64,000 nt of DNA from an uncultured Oscillospiraceae bacterium. Its GTDB lineage: Bacteria; Bacillota; Clostridia; Oscillospirales; Oscillospiraceae. This document shows, in pieces, positions 59,922-64,000 of this stretch (position 1 is its first letter; each line of letters begins with the position of its first letter). The translations under genes were made by a program, and so were the position numbers. The notes under the pieces are model-generated. The model saw nothing but the letters and a program-made list of their open reading frames with translations, was not told where the DNA came from and made no database searches. The DNA is taken from contig CATKZW010000005.1 of assembly GCA_949841465.1 (NCBI GenBank), positions 1 to 64,000 of the forward strand, given 5' to 3'.

Positions 59922-60590
59922 TCAATCTTCCTTTCGCTTGGGGACGATAACCCCGCCCGTTTTATAGATGCTGTCCGCCGGGACCACGCCCCGGACGCAG
60001 GACACGGGATAGACGCTGCTGCGGGGGCCGATGACGGTGCCCGGATTGAGTACGCTGTTGCAGCCCACCTCCACGCAGTCGCCCAGGATAGCGCCGAACT
60101 TTTTCCGGCCCGTCTCCATGGCCTCGCCCTGGTTTTTCACCACCACAAGCGTCTTGTCGGACTTCACGTTGGAGGTGATGGACCCCGCCCCCATGTGACT
60201 CTTGTAGCCCAGGATGGAGTCGCCCACGTAATTGTAGTGGGGCGTCTGGACGTTGTCAAACAGGATCACATTTTTCAGCTCCACGGAATTGCCCACCACG
60301 CAATTGGCCCCCACCAGGGCGGAGCCCCGGATGAAAGCGCAGTGGCGTATTTCCGTGTTTGGGCCGATGATGCAGGGCGCGCCCAAAAAGGCAGAGTGGG
60401 CGATCCGGGCCGTCTGGTGTACCCAGATCTGACTGCCCATCTCCTCGTACTCCTCCCCCAGGGTGGGGCCCAGGGCGATAATCAGCTCCTTGATGCCGTC
60501 CAGCGCTTGCCAGGGGTATGTAAAGCGAGCCAGATAGTCCCCGGCCAGGGTGTGGCTCAGGTCGAACAGCCCGCTTGTTTTCAAATCCAT
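59922..60590 (-). CDS. Left-handed beta-helix (hexapeptide repeat) protein, GlmU C-domain-like
   Basis: This 222-residue protein carries hexapeptide repeats of the left-handed beta-helix fold (IAHSAFLGAPCIIGPNTEIR, then GNSVELKNVILFDNVQTPHY) and a loop YVGDSILGYKSHMGAGSITS seen in GlmU-type acetyltransferase domains. It has no nucleotidyltransferase domain, so it lacks the pyrophosphorylase half of GlmU. The ATG at 60590 follows AAGGAGG; an upstream in-frame start at 60662 is rejected. Next to glmM it may act in amino-sugar metabolism, though its acyl donor and substrate are unknown. Confidence 0.82.
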   Translation of the reverse strand: MDLKTSGLFDLSHTLAGDYLARFTYPWQALDGIKELIIALGPTLGEEYEEMGSQIWVHQTARIAHSAFLGAPCIIGPNTEIRHCAFIRGSALVGANCVVGNSVELKNVILFDNVQTPHYNYVGDSILGYKSHMGAGSITSNVKSDKTLVVVKNQGEAMETGRKKFGAILGDCVEVGCNSVLNPGTVIGPRSSVYPVSCVRGVVPADSIYKTGGVIVPKRKED

Positions 60591-60603
60591 AATAAATGCC
60601 TCC

Positions 60604-60807
60604 TTATTTTTCGCTTTTCCAGTACCGGTAAAGCAGAATACACAGCCATATATAAAATGCATCCTTTGTAATCATGGCGATGATCCTGCTTGCCTGAACG
60701 GGCACGGCGCCGGTTATCATATAAGTCACCAACCGCGCCTCAAAGTCCGCCAAAAAGATTCCCAGCACGCAGAGAATACATAAGAAAATAAGAAATCTCT
60801 TTTTCAT
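60604..60807 (-). CDS. Small membrane protein, unknown
   Basis: I do not recognise this 67-residue protein. It has a basic start (MKKRF), a hydrophobic segment (LIFLCILCVLGIFLA, about 5-19) and a second one near the C-terminus (YIWLCILLYRYW). It lies between the Gx transporter gene and the beta-helix gene with short gaps (10 and 13 bases). GAGGTGG precedes the ATG at 60807. Some clusters of this kind carry small hydrophobic partners of transporters. Confidence 0.6.
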   Translation of the reverse strand: MKKRFLIFLCILCVLGIFLADFEARLVTYMITGAVPVQASRIIAMITKDAFYIWLCILLYRYWKSEK

Positions 60808-60817
60808 GCGGACCACC

Positions 60818-61306
60818 TCATTTTTTATCGGGCACCCGCTTCACCAGTACCCCGGATACGATACCGATCAGTACCCCGGCCACCGTCCCGGACACCCACA
60901 GCACCGGCAGGTACCAGGCCAGCCGGGAGGTCTCCAGCAGGGCCATGGCCACCAGAATCTGCCCCGCGTTGTGGGCCACGCCCCCCGCCACGCTGACGCC
61001 CACCGAGGAGAACCTTTCCGTTTTCCACAGCAGGCCCATGACAGCCAGGCTCAGCGCGGCTCCCGCCACGCTGTAGGCCAGCGCCGCCCCGTTGCCGAAC
61101 AGCAGCGTCACCAGCACCACCCGCACCAGCGAGATGACGCAGGCGTCCTTCCAGCTCAGGCGGTACAGGGCGAACACCACGGCCAAGTTGGGCAGTCCCA
61201 GCTTCACCCCCGGCACGCCCAGGGGCGGCAGGAGGGATTCCACATAGGACAGCACCAGGGCCAGGGCGGTAATCAGCCCGTATTGGGCAACTTTTGATGC
61301 TTTCAT
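60818..61306 (-). CDS. Gx transporter family protein (heptaprenyl diphosphate synthase component I-like)
   Basis: This 162-residue membrane protein has four to five helices and the family pattern VESLLPPLGVPGVKLGLPNL, AVVFALYRLSWKDACVISLV and AGGVAHNAGQILVA. The family is often annotated as heptaprenyl diphosphate synthase component I but resembles ECF-type substrate-binding membrane subunits. It is next to a NusG-domain-II gene, a common association near rnf and FMN-related genes. Confidence 0.85.
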   Translation of the reverse strand: MKASKVAQYGLITALALVLSYVESLLPPLGVPGVKLGLPNLAVVFALYRLSWKDACVISLVRVVLVTLLFGNGAALAYSVAGAALSLAVMGLLWKTERFSSVGVSVAGGVAHNAGQILVAMALLETSRLAWYLPVLWVSGTVAGVLIGIVSGVLVKRVPDKK

Positions 61307-61314
61307 GCAGCCCC

Positions 61315-61692
61315 CTATCTGACGGTCGCGTCCACATCGTCCCTTTGTCCGCCCTCCACTGTGATCACCAGCCTGTGGGGCAGGCAGACGATGGACTCCC
61401 CGGCATATCGGACGGCCCCCTGGCGGACGCAGATCTGGTCCGGGCAGGACGCTTCAACCACCCGGGCCGTTCCATCCTCAATCACTAAGGTATTCGTCTG
61501 CTCGCCGGTCCCCAGCACCACCCGGACATTATCACCGATTGGAAATTCCGTAACAGCCCCTCCGTCTATTTGGACCGACACATATCCGCCGGTCTCCCGG
61601 GTGACGTACAGGAACAGCGCCAGCGCCCCCCCCAAAACAAGCAGGGCGGCCACGAGCAGCATATCATTTCGATGGGATTTCAGCCAGTTCAC
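61315..61692 (-). CDS. NusG domain II-containing membrane protein
   Basis: This 125-residue protein has an N-terminal membrane anchor (MLLVAALLVLGGALALFLYV) and a small beta domain of the NusG-II type: conserved ARVVEASCPDQICVRQGAV and ESIVCLPHRLVITVEGG. The GTG at 61692 is preferred because GGAGGG lies 5 bases upstream and earlier in-frame starts read into non-coding sequence. Family members frequently neighbour Gx transporters and Rnf/FMN genes; the role is unknown. The stop is 8 bases before the Gx gene. Confidence 0.88.
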   Translation of the reverse strand: MNWLKSHRNDMLLVAALLVLGGALALFLYVTRETGGYVSVQIDGGAVTEFPIGDNVRVVLGTGEQTNTLVIEDGTARVVEASCPDQICVRQGAVRYAGESIVCLPHRLVITVEGGQRDDVDATVR

Positions 61693-61757
61693 CTGAGCCC
61701 TCCAGACCGCAACGAAGGGAAAGCCCCCATGGACTTCCCCCATCGGAATTTCGGGCG

Positions 61758-61780
61758 GCCGGCGGGCGGACCCCGCCGGC
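61758..61780 (-). other. GC-rich hairpin between rnfB and the NusG-II gene
   Basis: GCCGGCGGG and CCCGCCGGC form a perfect 9-base stem with a 5-base loop, with no T tract. The 107-base gap between rnfB and the NusG-II gene holds nothing else I recognise. Confidence 0.45.
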
Positions 61781-61799
61781 TTGCCCGTTCTCTCACTTG

Positions 61800-62627
61800 T
61801 CAGCCGTTGGTCACGGCGGCGTTGCTGATGTTCAGCGCCACCAGGCACCCGGCCTTACACACCTCGATGCACTTGCCGCAGCCGTCGCACTTGGCGTAGT
61901 CGATGCTGGCCAGGTTGTCGGTGACGGTGATGGCTCCGGTGTGGCAGTTCTTCTCGCACAGGCGGCAGCCGATGCAGCCCGCGGAGCAGCTCTTGCGGGT
62001 GCCCGCGCCCTTTTGGTGGCTGTTGCAGTCCACCACCATGTGGGCGTCGGCGGGCCGGATGGCGATGACGCTGTTGGGGCAGGTCTTGGCGCACAGACCG
62101 CAGCCGATGCACACGCTGGTGTCCACCCGGGCCAGGCCGCCGTTGATGTGGATAGCCCCCACGGGGCACACCTGAGCGCAGTCGCCCAGGCCGATGCAGC
62201 CGTAGACGCACTTGCCGGTGCCGCCGAACAGCAGCTTGGCGGCGGCACAGCTCTCCAGGCCCTTGTAGTCCATCTTCACGGAGGTGGCCTCACAGGTGCC
62301 GGAGCAGCGGACCTCGGCCACCTGCTTGGCCACGTCGCCCGCCTCACGGCCCAGCACCTTGCCGATGCTGGCCGCGGCGGTGGCGCCGCCGGGGACGCAC
62401 AGATTGACGGCCAGGTCGGGGTCCCCCACCAGGGCGGCGGCGTAGCCGTCGCACCCGGCGAAGCCGCAGGCGCCGCAGTTGGCGCCGGGCAGGCACTCGC
62501 GCACCATGGGGATGCGCTCGTCCACCTCAACGGCCATGAACTTGGAGGCGATGGTCAGCATCACGGCGCACAGCAGGCCGATGACGCCCACGACCACCAC
62601 AGCGATTACAATAGTCATAGGATCCAT
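61800..62627 (-). CDS. rnfB: Electron transport complex subunit RnfB
   Basis: RnfB is the iron-sulfur subunit that receives electrons from ferredoxin. The 275-residue product has an N-terminal membrane helix, a [4Fe-4S] domain (NCGACGFAGCDGY), a Cys-rich middle (RCSGTC) and ferredoxin-like 4Fe-4S repeats (GLGDCAQVCPVGAIH, CIGCGLCAKTCP, CIGCRLCEKNC, CDGCGKCIEVC). Length is within the range of the family. The order rnfG-E-A-B on this strand is standard for Clostridia. Confidence 0.96.
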   Translation of the reverse strand: MDPMTIVIAVVVVGVIGLLCAVMLTIASKFMAVEVDERIPMVRECLPGANCGACGFAGCDGYAAALVGDPDLAVNLCVPGGATAAASIGKVLGREAGDVAKQVAEVRCSGTCEATSVKMDYKGLESCAAAKLLFGGTGKCVYGCIGLGDCAQVCPVGAIHINGGLARVDTSVCIGCGLCAKTCPNSVIAIRPADAHMVVDCNSHQKGAGTRKSCSAGCIGCRLCEKNCHTGAITVTDNLASIDYAKCDGCGKCIEVCKAGCLVALNISNAAVTNG

Positions 62628-62642
62628 ATTACGCTCTCCTCC

Positions 62643-63257
62643 TTAACCCAGCAGGTTTTCCACAATGCCCGCGAAGCCCATGAAGGACACGGACACGATG
62701 GCCGCAGAGATCAGAGTGATGGGCATGCCCTTGAAGCACTCGGGGCACTTGCACTTGTCCACCCGGCTGCGCACGCCGGAGAACAGCACCATGGCCAGCA
62801 GGAAGCCCAGGCCGGAGCCCAGGGAGTTGAACATGGCCTGAACGAAGCCGCCGCCGAAGCCGGCGGTGTCCACCAGGTAGTTGTCCACGTTGCTGATGCA
62901 CACGCCCAGCACGGCGCAGTTGGTGGTGATCAGGGGCAGGTACACGCCCAGGGAGGCGTGCAGCGCGGGGATGTACTTCTTCAGGATGATCTCAACCAGC
63001 TGCACCAGGGCGGCGATCACCAGGATGAACACGATGGTCTGGAGATATTTCAGCCCCAGGTTGTTGAGCACGAAGTACTGGATGGGGTAGGTGACCGCAG
63101 TTGCCAGCAGCATGACAAAGATGACGGCCACGCTCATGCCGGCGGCCTGGTCCAGCTTTTTGGACACGCCCAGGAAGGGACAGATGCCCAAAAACTGGCT
63201 CAGCACGTAGTTGTTGACCAGGATAGCGGCCATGACGATGGCAAGCATTTCTTTCAT
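62643..63257 (-). CDS. rnfA: Electron transport complex membrane subunit RnfA
   Basis: RnfA is a six-helix membrane subunit that shares a [2Fe-2S] cluster with RnfE. Canonical cysteines C26 (GICPFLGV) and C114 (TTNCAVLGV) are present. A loop between the last two helices contains KCKCPECFKG (C169, C171, C174), where other RnfA proteins I know have no cysteine cluster. The 204-residue length is normal. It overlaps rnfE by 4 bases. Confidence 0.95.
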   Translation of the reverse strand: MKEMLAIVMAAILVNNYVLSQFLGICPFLGVSKKLDQAAGMSVAVIFVMLLATAVTYPIQYFVLNNLGLKYLQTIVFILVIAALVQLVEIILKKYIPALHASLGVYLPLITTNCAVLGVCISNVDNYLVDTAGFGGGFVQAMFNSLGSGLGFLLAMVLFSGVRSRVDKCKCPECFKGMPITLISAAIVSVSFMGFAGIVENLLG

Positions 63258-63946
63258 TTCGCGGCAGCCTCCCTCTTCTCAGCGCAGTTCTGCCCGTTGC
63301 ACGCCGCGGCGCTGGGGCAGCCCTCACAGCTGAAGTCTTTTTTCTTGATGGCCTTGCCGTTGCTGGCCTTGTTGATGATGGCAATCAGGATGCCGAAGAT
63401 GGCGAAGCCGCCGGGGGCCATGGTCATGATGGAGATGTTGTTCTCGCTGAGGACCGGCAGGGCGATGCCGAACCAGGTGCCCGCGCCGAAGATCTCACGG
63501 ATACTCGCCATGGCCAGCATGGCCAGGGTGTAGCCCACGCCCATGCCGATGGCGTCCAGGGCGGAGTCAAGGATGCCGTTCTTGTTGGCGAACATCTCGG
63601 CCCGGCCCAGGATGATGCAGTTGACCACGATCAGGGGCAGGTACAGGCCCAGGGCCACGTCCAGAGCAGGCAGGAAAGCCTTGACGATCATCTGCACCAG
63701 GGTGACGAAGGAGGCGATGACCACGATGTAGCAGGGGATGCGCACCTTGTCGGAGATGACCTTGCGCAGCAGGGAGATCATCATGTTGGAGCACAGCAGC
63801 ACAAAGGTGACCGCCGCGCCCATGCCGATGGCGTTGGACGCCTGGGTGGTGACCGCCAGGAAGGGGCAGGTGCCCAGGATGAGCACCAGGATGGGGTTCT
63901 CCTTGATGATGCCGTTGGTCAGAATTTGCAGCTTATTATTTTTCAT
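63254..63946 (-). CDS. rnfE: Electron transport complex membrane subunit RnfE with Cys-rich C-terminus
   Basis: RnfE pairs with RnfA in the membrane. Canonical cysteines C27 (LGTCPFLAV) and C110 (VVNCIILGRAEMFA) are present with six helices. After the last helix a tail of about 35 residues holds four cysteines in a CX2CX5CX4C pattern (SCEGCPSAAACNGQNC, C207, C210, C216, C221), which could bind iron-sulfur or another metal. The 230-residue length fits the tail extension. The start is 1 base before the rnfG stop codon. Confidence 0.95.
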   Translation of the reverse strand: MKNNKLQILTNGIIKENPILVLILGTCPFLAVTTQASNAIGMGAAVTFVLLCSNMMISLLRKVISDKVRIPCYIVVIASFVTLVQMIVKAFLPALDVALGLYLPLIVVNCIILGRAEMFANKNGILDSALDAIGMGVGYTLAMLAMASIREIFGAGTWFGIALPVLSENNISIMTMAPGGFAIFGILIAIINKASNGKAIKKKDFSCEGCPSAAACNGQNCAEKREAAAK

Positions 63947-63947
63947 A

Positions 63948-64000
63948 TCAGGCAGCCTCCTTTACCAGGTCGAAGGCTTCAAAGGCGTAGGTCAAAGCCA
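63948..64000 (-). CDS. rnfG: RnfG C-terminal end (partial, runs off the window)
   Basis: Only the last 17 codons are visible, ending in FDLVKEAA and a TGA. The call is based on position directly upstream of rnfE in the rnfCDGEAB order; the sequence itself is too short to confirm. Confidence 0.6.
   Translation of the reverse strand, partial: ALTYAFEAFDLVKEAA

Overview
This is a GC-rich window from a motile, anaerobic member of the Clostridia. It most resembles gut Oscillospiraceae such as the Flavonifractor, Intestinimonas or Oscillibacter group. That placement is inferred from gene content (Rnf complex, FliW/CsrA, CheC/CheD/CheV, FlbD, FliY) and codon use; no 16S rRNA or other taxonomic marker is present. 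Most of the window is a flagellum and chemotaxis island.

Layout. (1) 1-3.7 kb, plus strand: end of cheA, then cheW, cheR and cheB. (2) 3.8-9.9 kb, plus strand: late flagellar genes flgM, flgN, flgK, flgL, a DUF6470 gene, fliW, csrA and a YjfB-like gene, behind a sigma-28-type promoter. (3) 9.9-18.2 kb: a stand-alone Clp-type AAA+ ATPase with its own promoter and terminator; on the minus strand an orphan FtsE-like ATPase and a chemoreceptor, followed by an FtsA-like actin homologue and a Lys-rich membrane protein; and a C39-like predicted lipoprotein peptidase. (4) 18.2-21.9 kb, minus strand: fliD, fliS and a FliT-like gene behind a second sigma-28 promoter, divergent from a ParA/ComFB gene pair (22.0-23.6 kb). 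(5) 23.7-51.4 kb, minus strand: one apparent 31-gene fla/che operon running flgB-flgC-fliEFGHIJK-flgD-(TIGR02530)-flgE-flbD-motAB-fliM-fliY-cheY-fliOPQR-flhB-flhA-sigD-flgF-flgG-cheC-cheD-cheV-(EAL/HDOD). (6) 51.5-56.7 kb, minus strand: a three-gene phosphorelay and c-di-GMP module (REC-HD-GYP-GGDEF, HPt, hybrid histidine kinase). (7) 56.9-58.5 kb, plus strand: a beta-CASP metallo-beta-lactamase. (8) 58.5-64 kb, minus strand: the end of an rnf operon (rnfG end, rnfE, rnfA, rnfB), then NusG-domain-II, Gx-transporter, small membrane, left-handed beta-helix and glmM genes.

How the genes work together. The long operon builds the basal body, export apparatus, motor, switch and hook, and encodes sigma-28. 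Sigma-28 is held by FlgM until the hook is complete and then should fire the flgM and fliD promoters seen here. FliW and CsrA provide the second, translational checkpoint. CheA, W, Y, B, R, C, D, V and FliY form a Bacillus-type chemotaxis pathway with several CheY-P phosphatases. Flagellin, fliL, flhF and flhG are not in the window. The HPt/hybrid kinase/GGDEF-HD-GYP operon and the ComFB and EAL-HDOD proteins suggest cyclic-dinucleotide input.

Points most worth a second look: three evenly spaced FliM-type CheY-docking motifs inside FliY; the ParA/ComFB pair sharing a divergent promoter region with fliD; the single-domain Clp-type ATPase with a Cys-rich head; the FtsE-like/MCP/FtsA-like/Lys-rich membrane protein cluster; extra cysteine clusters in RnfA and RnfE; and a dispersed repeat at two intergenic sites of the fla operon.
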